16,835 nt of DNA, taken from Hyphomonadaceae bacterium (GTDB taxonomy: Bacteria; Pseudomonadota; Alphaproteobacteria; Caulobacterales; Aquidulcibacteraceae). Made by a program: the position numbers and the translations under genes. The stretch covers positions 1 to 16,835 of the forward strand of contig JAEUMU010000218.1 in NCBI GenBank assembly GCA_016791325.1. The letters are read 5' to 3'. Under the pieces are notes generated by a model. That model was not told the origin of the DNA. It saw only the letters and a list, made by a program, of their open reading frames with translations, and made no database searches. Below are positions 1 to 6,650 of the stretch, piece by piece; the first letter of the stretch is position 1, and every line of letters starts with the position of its first letter.

Positions 1-1
1 G

Positions 2-334
2 CAGATCAGCCACGAAATGGCTGACCTCGCTGAGCGCGCGCGCACCAAGAAGCTCAAGCCCGAGGAGTTTCAGGGGGGCACGTTCTCGATTTCGAACATG
101 GGCATGATGGGCATCAAGCATTTCGCGTCGATCATCAACGAGCCCCACGGCATGATCATGTCGATCGGCGCCGGCGAAAAGCGCCCGGTTGTGAAGAACG
201 ATGCTCTCGCCATTGCCACGGTGATGACCGTCACCGTCACCTGCGATCACCGTGTCGTGGACGGTGCGCTGGGCGCCGCATTTTTGAAAGCGTTCAAGAG
301 CTTCCTTGAAGATCCGATGGCGATGCTGTTGTGA
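2..334 (+). CDS. pdhC: Pyruvate dehydrogenase E2 (dihydrolipoamide acetyltransferase), C-terminal end, partial
   Basis: This is the last 110 codons of an E2 acyltransferase; the 5' part lies outside the window. The visible piece is the end of the catalytic domain. It contains the NMGMMGIKHF stretch typical of alphaproteobacterial E2 proteins and the active-site motif DHRVVDG (bases 245-265), whose His and Asp act in acetyl transfer from lipoyl to CoA. It ends in TGA at 332-334 with the usual short tail (FLEDPMAMLL). E2 forms the core of the cytoplasmic pyruvate dehydrogenase complex and carries the lipoyl group made by LipA (6651-7616) and reoxidised by LpdA (3457-4866). The pyruvate rather than 2-oxoglutarate assignment rests on the GMMGIKHF and IGAGEKRPV stretches, which resemble PdhC more than SucB. 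It is less certain than the family call. Confidence 0.93.
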   Translation, partial: QISHEMADLAERARTKKLKPEEFQGGTFSISNMGMMGIKHFASIINEPHGMIMSIGAGEKRPVVKNDALAIATVMTVTVTCDHRVVDGALGAAFLKAFKSFLEDPMAMLL

Positions 335-373
335 GGCATTCGGCTGCACGCTGAGGCGGCGCCCACCAAAGGC

Positions 374-556
374 GTGGAGAGTTTCAACGAGCAAACAGCG
401 CCGCAGTTTGAAGCGCGGGAGGGCAACGTGCTCTTCGGCCGCCTTACTATTTCGCGCGGTGGCGTGCGATGGCTGCCCGCAGACTTCTCCGAGCCGCACT
501 TTTTCGCCTCTTGGGCGGAGTTCGACGCCGTCATGCGCAAGCAAAGACGCTGTTAG
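374..556 (+). CDS. Small hypothetical protein (about 60 aa) after pdhC
   Basis: I do not recognise a family. The frame encodes about 60 residues from a GTG codon and is in the same phase as pdhC, 39 bases after its stop. About three quarters of third codon positions are G or C by my count, like the real genes nearby. The protein is rich in aromatic residues (LPADFSEPHFFASWAEFDAVM), unlike a chance GC-rich frame. No signal peptide or membrane segment is visible. The start is uncertain: no well-spaced Shine-Dalgarno sequence precedes GTG 374, and the frame stays open back to the pdhC stop, so a non-ATG start upstream or initiation coupled to pdhC termination is possible. It ends 5 bases before the convergent dipeptidase gene. 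Confidence 0.45.
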   Translation: MESFNEQTAPQFEAREGNVLFGRLTISRGGVRWLPADFSEPHFFASWAEFDAVMRKQRRC

Positions 557-561
557 CGCGC

Positions 562-1236
562 TTATTGCACCACAAAGTCCCAATACGTTTGCGGGAACGG
601 TTCATTCTCGAGTGTGAAATGCCACCATTCTTCGCGCAGCGGCCTGAACCCGGCCGCGCGCATGGTCGCGGCGAGTAGGGCGCGGTTGCTGCGCGCAGCC
701 GCATTGACGCTTTGGTCGCTGGGCCAAGAGCGCGGGTCGAACAGATCGTAACCGGCGCCCATGTCGAGTTCAGCGCCGCTGGCGATATCTATAATCGTGA
801 CGTCCAGCGTCGAGCCCCGCGAATGGCCAGAGCGTTCAGCAATGTAGCCTAGGGCGAACAGCTGCGATTTATCGACGTTAGGATAAAACTCCGCGCGCCG
901 CGCCTGATCGTTTGGATCGCGCGCCCACGCCGCGAAATCCGCCACGGCGCGCGCCGGCCGGTAGCAATCGAAGACTTTGAGCCCAAGCCCAAACGGCGCC
1001 AACGCCGCCTGCGCCCGCGCCAGCCCTTCGGCGGCTGGTCGTGTCAGCAAGCACACCGGCGCCTCGTAGCCCGCGATCGGACGGCCAACAAAATTGTGCG
1101 CGCTCGCATAGCGCATCTCGACAGCCAAGCCGGGGACAATGTCGCGGGCGTCGACAAATCCTTCAGGGCGCACCTGCGCGTGCGCACAACCAGCTGCGCA
1201 CAGTCCCAAAACGGCTGCAAACAAGAACCTGAACAT
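562..1236 (-). CDS. ddpX: D-alanyl-D-alanine dipeptidase, VanX/DdpX type (peptidase M15D), with export signal
   Basis: This 224-residue zinc peptidase has the full M15D signature. SGHSRGSTLDVT at 136-147 supplies zinc ligands His138 and Asp145. EWWHF at 203-207 supplies catalytic Glu203 and ligand His206. CYRP at 91-94 carries the conserved substrate-site Arg93. Family members hydrolyse D-Ala-D-Ala, either in vancomycin resistance (VanX) or in peptidoglycan recycling as a nutrient source (DdpX). The N-terminus (MFRFLFAAVLGLCAAGCAHAQ) is a clear signal sequence. Cleavage after AHA (residue 20) or lipidation at Cys17 are both possible, and the lipobox AAGC is weak. VanX itself is cytoplasmic, so this copy probably acts in the periplasm. 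No vanH/vanA-like ligase or Ddp transporter is adjacent, so a resistance role is not supported here. A start at 1236 gives the complete signal peptide. Confidence 0.88.
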   Translation of the reverse strand: MFRFLFAAVLGLCAAGCAHAQVRPEGFVDARDIVPGLAVEMRYASAHNFVGRPIAGYEAPVCLLTRPAAEGLARAQAALAPFGLGLKVFDCYRPARAVADFAAWARDPNDQARRAEFYPNVDKSQLFALGYIAERSGHSRGSTLDVTIIDIASGAELDMGAGYDLFDPRSWPSDQSVNAAARSNRALLAATMRAAGFRPLREEWWHFTLENEPFPQTYWDFVVQ

Positions 1237-1339
1237 GGCGCCTACCTTGTGGCGATGCTTGCGCGAGACCGCGCGCGCCGCAAGTGCTTCACCTTGACAC
1301 CGTCACCTCTGCGGCACCCCATCCCGGGGGAGCAATGTC

Positions 1340-1780
1340 ATGGAAATAGGGGCCCAGATCCGCGACTTGTTGGCGTCGGCAGGCGATCTCTGGTTCGTGG
1401 CGTTCCTGCTGCAGGGCTTCGCCATCATCTGCGAGAGCGCCAAACCAGGGCGGGTTGCAGCGGAGGGCCGCAGCGGCCCGCGCGGATTGGCGTTGCTGGC
1501 GGCCGTGCTCAGCTTGTTCACGCCAATTTTGCTCTTCGTGCACGCGTTCGCCACTGCCGGCGGAGCTCTGATCATCGTCGTCGCCGCCATTGCCGGCGCG
1601 ATTGTCGCCGCGACATTGATCGGCTGGATGTTGCGCCTCGTCGCGGGGGATGGGGTCAGCCTGCTGGCCCGCGCCGCGCCGGTATTGTCGTTAGCGGCGT
1701 TCGCACTGGCGCTTTATGCTGGATGGCGCAGCACGTTCGACATTTTGAATTTCTTGGTCGCGAGCTTCGCGCGCGGTTAG
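1340..1780 (+). CDS. Hypothetical four-helix inner-membrane protein
   Basis: This is a 146-residue protein of no family I recognise. Four hydrophobic segments suit membrane helices at about 17-34, 49-70, 74-98 and 107-128, separated by short basic or polar loops (KPGRVAAEGRSGPR at 35-48), so both ends may be on the same side. The ATG at 1340 is preceded by a strong GGGGGAG Shine-Dalgarno sequence about 7 bases upstream; an overlapping ATG at 1335 is in another frame. It is divergent from the dipeptidase gene across a 103-base gap and overlaps the convergent response regulator by four bases (stop codons share TTAG, 1777-1780). There are no catalytic motifs and no obvious partner. Confidence 0.8.
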   Translation: MEIGAQIRDLLASAGDLWFVAFLLQGFAIICESAKPGRVAAEGRSGPRGLALLAAVLSLFTPILLFVHAFATAGGALIIVVAAIAGAIVAATLIGWMLRLVAGDGVSLLARAAPVLSLAAFALALYAGWRSTFDILNFLVASFARG

Positions 1781-2658
1781 GCCGCCTCACCCGCTTGGCG
1801 CAGCTTCTTCGTGACCATAACACTCAACTGTTGCGTCACCGTGCGGCGCAGTTCCGCTTGGGAATTCGGCAAGCTGGCCAATTGCGTGATAGCTTCCAGG
1901 TGCGCGCGCACGACTTCCGTATTGAGCGCCGCCTCCGCGCCCACGCCTTTCACGTAATTAAACAGCGAAGAGGTGGCTGACATCAAAAGATGGTCCTTCA
2001 TGTCCTGCGCCAACGTGGCGAGTTGGCCGCTCATCAGGCAAAGGTTGCGTACGCTTTCGGGCGAATCCAGGCTTGCGAGCGCGGCGGTCATGCGCTCCGC
2101 GTAGGTAGAAGCGAGTCCTTTGCGGATTTGGAGATCAGGCGCATCGGCTTCTTTGTCGCGAGTGTCAAACAGGCGCCGTCGGGGCCCCTCATAGCCGCCC
2201 TGGCGGCGTCTGCGCCGGCACGGCCCAACATAGCGCATGCTTTCGATGAAATCGCGCCGGCGCGCCTGCACCTCGCGCACCCGGCGCAACAACGCTTCCG
2301 TCGAGAAGGGCCGCAAAACAAACTCGTCCACGCCGGCGTTGCGCGCCCCTTCGATCACGCTGACCTTGCCGCGTCCGGCGGCCATGATCACCGGGAGCCG
2401 GCGGAACATTTCACCTGCCTCTCCGCCGCGCAGGCGCTTCACGAACGCCAGGCCCTGGCCTCCGTCCAAATCCCAATCTGTGATGACCATGTCCGGCAGC
2501 AAGTGCCCGATGGCCTGGAGAGCGTGGTCGCCGCAATCGGCGTGGTCCACGATCACACGACCGAGTGCGCGCAGCGTTTCCGTAATGAGCCGGCGCTGGA
2601 AAACGCGATCCTCGACCACGAGAATCTTGAAGATGTGCTCTGCGTCATCGCCCGTCAT
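1777..2658 (-). CDS. Orphan response regulator with atypical receiver domain and alpha-helical C-terminal region
   Basis: The 293-residue protein begins with a receiver domain (about 10-130). The acid pair is Glu16-Asp17 (VVED), and the likely phospho-acceptor is Asp61 in VITDWDLDGGQG. Two switch positions differ from the CheY pattern. The Thr/Ser after strand 4 is Ala94 (PVIMAAGR), and the Lys before the conserved Pro is Arg116 (VLRPF). A basic linker follows, with two GPxRRR repeats (YVGPCRRRR at 143-151, YEGPRRRLFD at 156-165), a pattern I associate with alphaproteobacterial response regulators. The rest (about 170-293) looks helical and matches no DNA-binding, GGDEF or HTH module that I can see. 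No histidine kinase is adjacent. It is divergent from the MarC gene (80-base gap). The RBS before ATG 2658 is weak. Output and partner are unknown. Confidence 0.85.
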   Translation of the reverse strand: MTGDDAEHIFKILVVEDRVFQRRLITETLRALGRVIVDHADCGDHALQAIGHLLPDMVITDWDLDGGQGLAFVKRLRGGEAGEMFRRLPVIMAAGRGKVSVIEGARNAGVDEFVLRPFSTEALLRRVREVQARRRDFIESMRYVGPCRRRRRQGGYEGPRRRLFDTRDKEADAPDLQIRKGLASTYAERMTAALASLDSPESVRNLCLMSGQLATLAQDMKDHLLMSATSSLFNYVKGVGAEAALNTEVVRAHLEAITQLASLPNSQAELRRTVTQQLSVMVTKKLRQAGEAA

Positions 2659-2738
2659 GCGCGGGAAGGTAAAGGGTTGCGCTTGATTTTGCGCTAAAAG
2701 GTGACGTTAAGGGTAGGTGAATCGGTTAAGGCTGATTG

Positions 2739-3380
2739 ATGCTTTCGCTATTCCTCGCCTCGTTCGTGACCTTCTTCGTCGCCATTGACCCGGTCGCCAT
2801 GGCGCCGATGTTCACGACCATGACGGCGCGTATGAGCGCGGCTTGGCGCCGGCGCATGGCGTGGAAATCCATCGCTATCGCCACGGGTATTCTGCTGGCT
2901 TTTGCTTTCGGCGGCGCTTGGTTGTTGGCCCAATTGCACGTTTCCATCGATGCGTTCCGCATCGCCGGGGGGCTTCTTCTGTTCCTCATCGCCGTCGACA
3001 TGTTGTTTGAGAAGCGGGCGGAGCGGCGCGAGGAACGCGCTGAGCAGGTGGCCGCTGAGCAGGCCAAGCATCCCGATCATCAGGATGATATTTCTGTTTT
3101 CCCTTTGGCGATTCCGCTCATTGCGGGGCCCGGCGCGATCGCCTCGGTTATGCTCTATTTCTCACAGTACGAGGATATGGTGAGCCGGGCCGTCATCCTG
3201 GCCGGCGTGGGGCTCAATCTGGCTCTTTGCCTCGGTGCGTTCTTGGCCGCGGGTCCACTCTCACGCTTCATGGGGCCCACCGTGGCGGCCATGATTACCC
3301 GTATCTTCGGCATTCTTCTGGCCGCGCTCGCGGCGCAGTTCGTGGTCGACGGCGTGCGCAACGCGTTTGGTCTGAACTAG
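2739..3380 (+). CDS. MarC-family (UPF0056) integral membrane protein
   Basis: A 213-residue protein with about six membrane helices in the 3+3 layout of the MarC family. The first half carries the family stretch FVAIDPVAMAPMF (13-25). A charged cytoplasmic loop rich in Glu, Arg and Gln lies at 91-117. The second half carries the conserved FPLAIPLIAGPGAIASV (121-137). Family members were once linked to multiple antibiotic resistance, but no transported substrate is established. The start is ATG 2739: AAGG at 2728-2731 is then 7 bases away, whereas the TTG three bases upstream would be too close. The gene stands alone on its strand, and a 10-bp hairpin follows its stop. Confidence 0.92.
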   Translation: MLSLFLASFVTFFVAIDPVAMAPMFTTMTARMSAAWRRRMAWKSIAIATGILLAFAFGGAWLLAQLHVSIDAFRIAGGLLLFLIAVDMLFEKRAERREERAEQVAAEQAKHPDHQDDISVFPLAIPLIAGPGAIASVMLYFSQYEDMVSRAVILAGVGLNLALCLGAFLAAGPLSRFMGPTVAAMITRIFGILLAALAAQFVVDGVRNAFGLN

Positions 3381-3391
3381 CAGGTCTCCCT

Positions 3392-3420
3392 GAGGCAGTT
3401 TGGCAATGCAAAACTGCCTC
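3392..3420 (+). terminator. Hairpin after the MarC gene, probable terminator
   Basis: A perfect 10-bp inverted repeat (GAGGCAGTTT at 3392-3401, AAACTGCCTC at 3411-3420) with a 9-base spacer starts 12 bases after the stop. It is followed by TTGCCC rather than a run of T, so intrinsic termination may be inefficient. It also lies 37 bases before lpdA, so it could instead be part of an lpdA leader. Confidence 0.6.
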
Positions 3421-3440
3421 TTGCCCTGCCGCCGTACTGG

Positions 3441-3461
3441 CTTATGCCCCTAGGGCATGAG
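3441..3461 (+). promoter_or_regulatory. Hairpin that encloses the lpdA start codon
   Basis: CTTATGCCC (3441-3449) can pair with GGGCATGAG (3453-3461) around a 3-base loop. This gives 9 pairs, one of them G-T. The lpdA ATG (3457-3459) and the only Shine-Dalgarno-like bases (AGGG, 3452-3455) lie in the loop edge and right arm, so folding would hide the initiation site. The pairing is seen directly. A regulatory role is inference. Confidence 0.5.
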
Positions 3462-4866
3462 CACCTCATTCGACGTCATCATCATCGGTTCCGGTCCCGG
3501 CGGATATGTCACCGCGATCCGCGCCAGCCAGCTTGGCTTGAGCGCCGCGATCGTCGAGCGCGACAAGCTTGGCGGCATCTGCCTCAACTGGGGCTGTATC
3601 CCCACCAAGGCGCTGCTGCGGTCTGCGGAAGTCTATCGCAACTTTCAACACGCCAAGGATTTCGGTCTCTCGGCTGAGGGGGTGAAGTTTGATCCCCAGG
3701 CCGTGGTGCAGCGTTCACGCGGCGTAGCTGGGCGTATGGAGAAGGGCGTCCAATACCTGATGAAGAAGAACAAGATCACCGTGATCGAGGGAGAGGCGCG
3801 GCTGGAGAAAGGCGCCAGCGCGGCGAAAGTGGTCGTGAAAGGCAAGGACGGCAAAGAGGCTGCCTACGAAGCCGAGCACGTTATCCTCGCCACCGGTGCG
3901 CGTGCGCGGGAAATCCCGGCGGCCGGTCTAAAGGCCGATGGCAAACGCATCTGGACCTATCGCGACGCCATGGCGCCGCCGGCGTGGCCCGAGAGTTTGT
4001 TGGTGTTCGGCTCCGGGGCCATCGGCATCGAGTTCGCGAGCTTTTATGCGGCGTTCGGCGTGAAAGTGACGGTGGTGGAGCTGCTCGATCGCGTTCTGCC
4101 GGTGGAGGACGAGGAAATCTCCGCCTTCGCCAAGAAGCGCTTCGAGAAAGAAGGGCTGACCATCCGCACCTCCACCGAAGCCAAGGCGCTCAAGGCTACT
4201 GCGGAGGGTGTAGAGGCCATTGTAGTTTCAAACGGCAAGGAGGAAACGCTCAAAGCGTCCCACGCCATTGTCGCAGTAGGCATCACTGGAAACATTGAGA
4301 GTCTTGGCCTGGAGGCGCTCGGCGCGAAAACTGAGCGCGGCCATATCGTCACGGACGGCTACGGCAAAACCAATGTCGCCGGTCTCTACGCCATCGGCGA
4401 CGTCACGGGCGCGCCGTGGCTCGCGCACAAGGCCAGCCACGAAGGCGTCATTTGCATCGAAGCCATCGCCGGCCAGAAGCCGCACCCGATGATCAAGGAA
4501 CGCATTCCGGGCTGCACGTACTCTCACCCCCAGGTCGCCAGCGTCGGTCTCACCGAAGCGAAAGCAAAAGCGGCGGGGCGGGAGGTGAAGGTTGGCCGCT
4601 TCCCATTTGTCGGCAACGGCAGGGCCATCGCTCTAGGCGAAGACCAAGGCATGGTCAAAGTCGTGTTCGACGCCAAAAGCGGCGAACTCTTGGGCGCGCA
4701 CATGATTGGCGCGGAGGTCACAGAGTTGATCCAAGGCTATGTCGTCGCCATGAACACCGAAACCACCGAACACGAGTTGATGGAAACGGTTTTCCCGCAC
4801 CCGACGCTGTCGGAGATGATGCACGAAGCGGTGCTCGACGCATACGGGCGCGTGCTGCACGTTTAA
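3457..4866 (+). CDS. lpdA: Dihydrolipoamide dehydrogenase (E3)
   Basis: A 469-residue FAD-dependent pyridine nucleotide-disulfide oxidoreductase of normal length. It has an FAD-binding GSGPGG (11-16), the redox disulfide GGICLNWGCIPTK (Cys42, Cys47), an NAD-binding GSGAIGIEFASFY in the middle, the second FAD motif GLYAIGDV, and the C-terminal dimerisation domain ending with HPTLSE (catalytic His448, Glu453). It reoxidises dihydrolipoyl groups on E2 and passes electrons to NAD+ in the cytoplasm. It serves pyruvate dehydrogenase and often 2-oxoglutarate dehydrogenase and glycine cleavage as well. ATG 3457 is the right start because the FAD strand begins at residue 5. The RBS is poor (AGGG ending one base before ATG) and lies in a hairpin. 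Five genes separate it from pdhC, three of them (small ORF, membrane protein, MarC) on the same strand. It faces the synthetase gene tail to tail. Confidence 0.97.
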   Translation: MSTSFDVIIIGSGPGGYVTAIRASQLGLSAAIVERDKLGGICLNWGCIPTKALLRSAEVYRNFQHAKDFGLSAEGVKFDPQAVVQRSRGVAGRMEKGVQYLMKKNKITVIEGEARLEKGASAAKVVVKGKDGKEAAYEAEHVILATGARAREIPAAGLKADGKRIWTYRDAMAPPAWPESLLVFGSGAIGIEFASFYAAFGVKVTVVELLDRVLPVEDEEISAFAKKRFEKEGLTIRTSTEAKALKATAEGVEAIVVSNGKEETLKASHAIVAVGITGNIESLGLEALGAKTERGHIVTDGYGKTNVAGLYAIGDVTGAPWLAHKASHEGVICIEAIAGQKPHPMIKERIPGCTYSHPQVASVGLTEAKAKAAGREVKVGRFPFVGNGRAIALGEDQGMVKVVFDAKSGELLGAHMIGAEVTELIQGYVVAMNTETTEHELMETVFPHPTLSEMMHEAVLDAYGRVLHV

Positions 4867-4874
4867 CCCGTACC

Positions 4875-4895
4875 AGGCGGCGCTTTACGCCGCCT
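4875..4895. terminator. Hairpin between convergent lpdA and the acyl-ACP synthetase gene, candidate two-way terminator
   Basis: AGGCGGCG (4875-4882) pairs perfectly with CGCCGCCT (4888-4895) around a 5-base loop. The synthetase stop codon (complement of 4885-4887) lies in the loop and lpdA ends 8 bases earlier. Being symmetrical, it could serve both transcripts. Neither side has a good T tract, so efficiency is uncertain. Confidence 0.5.
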
Positions 4896-6453
4896 CTGCA
4901 CGCGCAACGAGGTCTGCCGCCATGCGCCCGAGAGCAACGTAATCGGTCTTGCCGGTGCCCAGCACGGGAATGTCATCCACCGTGATGATCTTCTTTGGCA
5001 CGGCGATGTCAGCAACGCCCTGCGCCTTGCACCATTCCTGGAATGCGCCCGCGACGGCGTCCTTCTGGTTGGTGAACAGGATGATGCGTTCGCCCTTGCG
5101 CGTATCTGGCATGGCGATCGCCGCATGCGTGGCGCTTGGCCAAACTTGCTGCGCGTAGCCTTCCACGGCATTGAGCGAAACCATCTCGCCGCCGACTTTG
5201 GCGAAGCGCTTCACGCGGCCAAGGATGCGGATGTAGCCGTCCGCGTCGACATCAACGACATCGCCGGTGTCGTGCCAGCCTTGCGGCAGCAGGTCGATCC
5301 CAAATGGTTTGGTGGGGTCAAGATAGCCGCGCATCACGTTCGGCCCGCGCACATAAAGCTTCTGGCCGCCCTCGATGCCGGGTACTGGCTCCAGCCGCCA
5401 CTCAAGATCAGGCACAAACTGGCCCACTGTACCGTGGCGATTGCGACCGGGCACGTTCACCGAGATCAGCGGAGAGGCTTCAGTCGCGCCATAGCCTTCC
5501 AGCAGTTCAACGCCAAAGCGCTTCTCGTAGATTTCGCGCGTCTCTGGGCGTACGCGCTCCGCGCCCAACACCATGAGGCGGATGCATTTCATATCTTCGT
5601 CGTCAGCGTTGCGCGCGTATTGCTGGGCGAACGTGTCTGTGGCGAAGAAAACGTTGCTGCCGGTTTCTTTGATCAGTGTCGGAATTTCCTTCACCGCAAG
5701 CGGGGAGGGGAACAGGAACGTCTTATGCCCGGTGAAAAGCGGCAGCAGCACCCCCGCCAGCAGCCCAAAGCAGTGGAACATCGGTAGCGGAGAGAAGAAG
5801 CTCCAATCCGGCTCGAACGGAACGTGCGAGTGGCCTTGCTCGACATTCGACACTAGGTTGGCGTGGCTCAACACCGCTCCCTTCGGCGCGCCGTATGAGC
5901 CCGACGTGAACAGAATCACCGCCGTATCGTCGGGGCTGGCCTTAGCGGCAAAGACGCGTGGAAACGACCCCTTCGTCAGCGCGATGAGCTTGTCGCCGAA
6001 GTCGATCGATTTGCGGACGTCCTCCAGATAGATCAGCTTGGCGAATTTGGAGAGCTCTGCTTCAAGGGCTTCCAGCTTGGCGAGCTTTATGAACGTGCGC
6101 GAGGTAAGAATCTTGCGTACGTTGGCCGCCTCGCACGCGCTCTTGAGATTCATCGCGCCGGCTGTGAAGTTCAGCAGCGCTGGCGTACGGCCAATGGCGT
6201 GCAGCGCAAAGAACGTCACCACAGCGCCAGCGCCCGTCGGCAGCATGATGCCCGCAGTTTCGTTCCTCTTGATTAGGAGATCCAGCTTGCCGCCTAGCGC
6301 AAAGCTGGCCCGCACGATGTCGTCGTAACTCAGAACTTTGCGCTCGTGATCCTCGAGGATCGGATATTTTCCGCCCCGCATGTCGCGGGCCCGGAGCAAA
6401 GCCTCGAACAACGTGACGCGCGTGCGCGCCAGATCGAACGGACGTTGCGCCAT
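4885..6453 (-). CDS. AMP-forming acyl-ACP/acyl-CoA synthetase, Aas C-terminal type, stand-alone
   Basis: A 522-residue member of the ANL adenylate-forming superfamily. Motifs in order are the ATP-binding loop TSGSYGAPKG (183-192), YGATEASP (321-328), TGD (396-398), the hinge region GRVKRFAKVGGEMVSL (412-427) and the catalytic-lysine motif GTGKTDY with Lys502. The sequence resembles the synthetase half of Aas (2-acylglycerophosphoethanolamine acyltransferase/acyl-ACP synthetase), in particular LPTGAGAVVTFFALHAIGR, but there is no PlsC acyltransferase domain. The likely reaction is ATP-dependent activation of a free fatty acid onto ACP or CoA; sequence alone does not tell which acceptor. I chose ATG 6453 because GGAGG is then 7 bases away; an in-frame ATG at 6459 adds two residues but is only one base from GGAGG. 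It is convergent with lpdA and divergent from lipA. Confidence 0.88.
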   Translation of the reverse strand: MAQRPFDLARTRVTLFEALLRARDMRGGKYPILEDHERKVLSYDDIVRASFALGGKLDLLIKRNETAGIMLPTGAGAVVTFFALHAIGRTPALLNFTAGAMNLKSACEAANVRKILTSRTFIKLAKLEALEAELSKFAKLIYLEDVRKSIDFGDKLIALTKGSFPRVFAAKASPDDTAVILFTSGSYGAPKGAVLSHANLVSNVEQGHSHVPFEPDWSFFSPLPMFHCFGLLAGVLLPLFTGHKTFLFPSPLAVKEIPTLIKETGSNVFFATDTFAQQYARNADDEDMKCIRLMVLGAERVRPETREIYEKRFGVELLEGYGATEASPLISVNVPGRNRHGTVGQFVPDLEWRLEPVPGIEGGQKLYVRGPNVMRGYLDPTKPFGIDLLPQGWHDTGDVVDVDADGYIRILGRVKRFAKVGGEMVSLNAVEGYAQQVWPSATHAAIAMPDTRKGERIILFTNQKDAVAGAFQEWCKAQGVADIAVPKKIITVDDIPVLGTGKTDYVALGRMAADLVARAEAA

Positions 6454-6460
6454 ATGCATG

Positions 6461-6465
6461 CCTCC
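6461..6465 (-). promoter_or_regulatory. Shine-Dalgarno site that decides the synthetase start
   Basis: On the minus strand GGAGG is followed by C and then ATGCATATG. The first ATG (6459) is one base from GGAGG, too close for initiation. The second ATG (6453) is seven bases away, a normal spacing, so the shorter form is favoured. Confidence 0.7.
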
Positions 6466-6510
6466 GGACTGACCCTGCCCAACGCCCCTAGCCCCGGAGC
6501 GCGGACCTCG

Positions 6511-6540
6511 TGATTATTGTTTCACGCTTGTAATAAGGGT
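6511..6540. promoter_or_regulatory. AT-rich island in the divergent synthetase/lipA intergenic region
   Basis: The 197-base gap between the divergent synthetase gene and lipA is otherwise GC-rich. This stretch is clearly AT-richer and contains a TTATT/AATAA inverted pair (6513-6517 and 6532-6536). It is the likeliest place for a promoter, perhaps for both genes. I could not find a -35/-10 pair with proper spacing on either strand, so no promoter is assigned. Confidence 0.25.
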
Positions 6541-6650
6541 AGCGGGACGAACGCAATTGGCAAGCGGGGGCCCCACCAGGCGCTCGACTGCAATGGCGAA
6601 ATCCGCTCCTGCCCGTTGCGAAACAAGGCCTTGGGGGTCATGTTCGCGCC

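Noticed and set aside
1294..1299. Perfect TTGACA, a -35-like box before the four-helix membrane protein gene
   Set aside because: No -10-like hexamer lies 16-19 bases downstream (the sequence there is CCCCAT and similar), so a promoter cannot be supported.
1096..1980. Open plus-strand frame of about 294 codons across the dipeptidase 5' end, the membrane protein and the response regulator 3' end
   Set aside because: It overlaps three better supported genes and encodes a low-complexity Arg/Gly/Ala-rich sequence typical of a shadow frame.
1990..2697. Open plus-strand frame of about 235 codons opposite the response regulator
   Set aside because: The minus strand carries recognisable receiver-domain motifs, while the plus-strand product has no recognisable pattern.
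5125..5787. Long open frame on the plus strand (about 220 codons) opposite the acyl-ACP synthetase gene
   Set aside because: It is antisense to a gene with clear ANL motifs and its product resembles no family; GC-rich genes often have open antisense frames.
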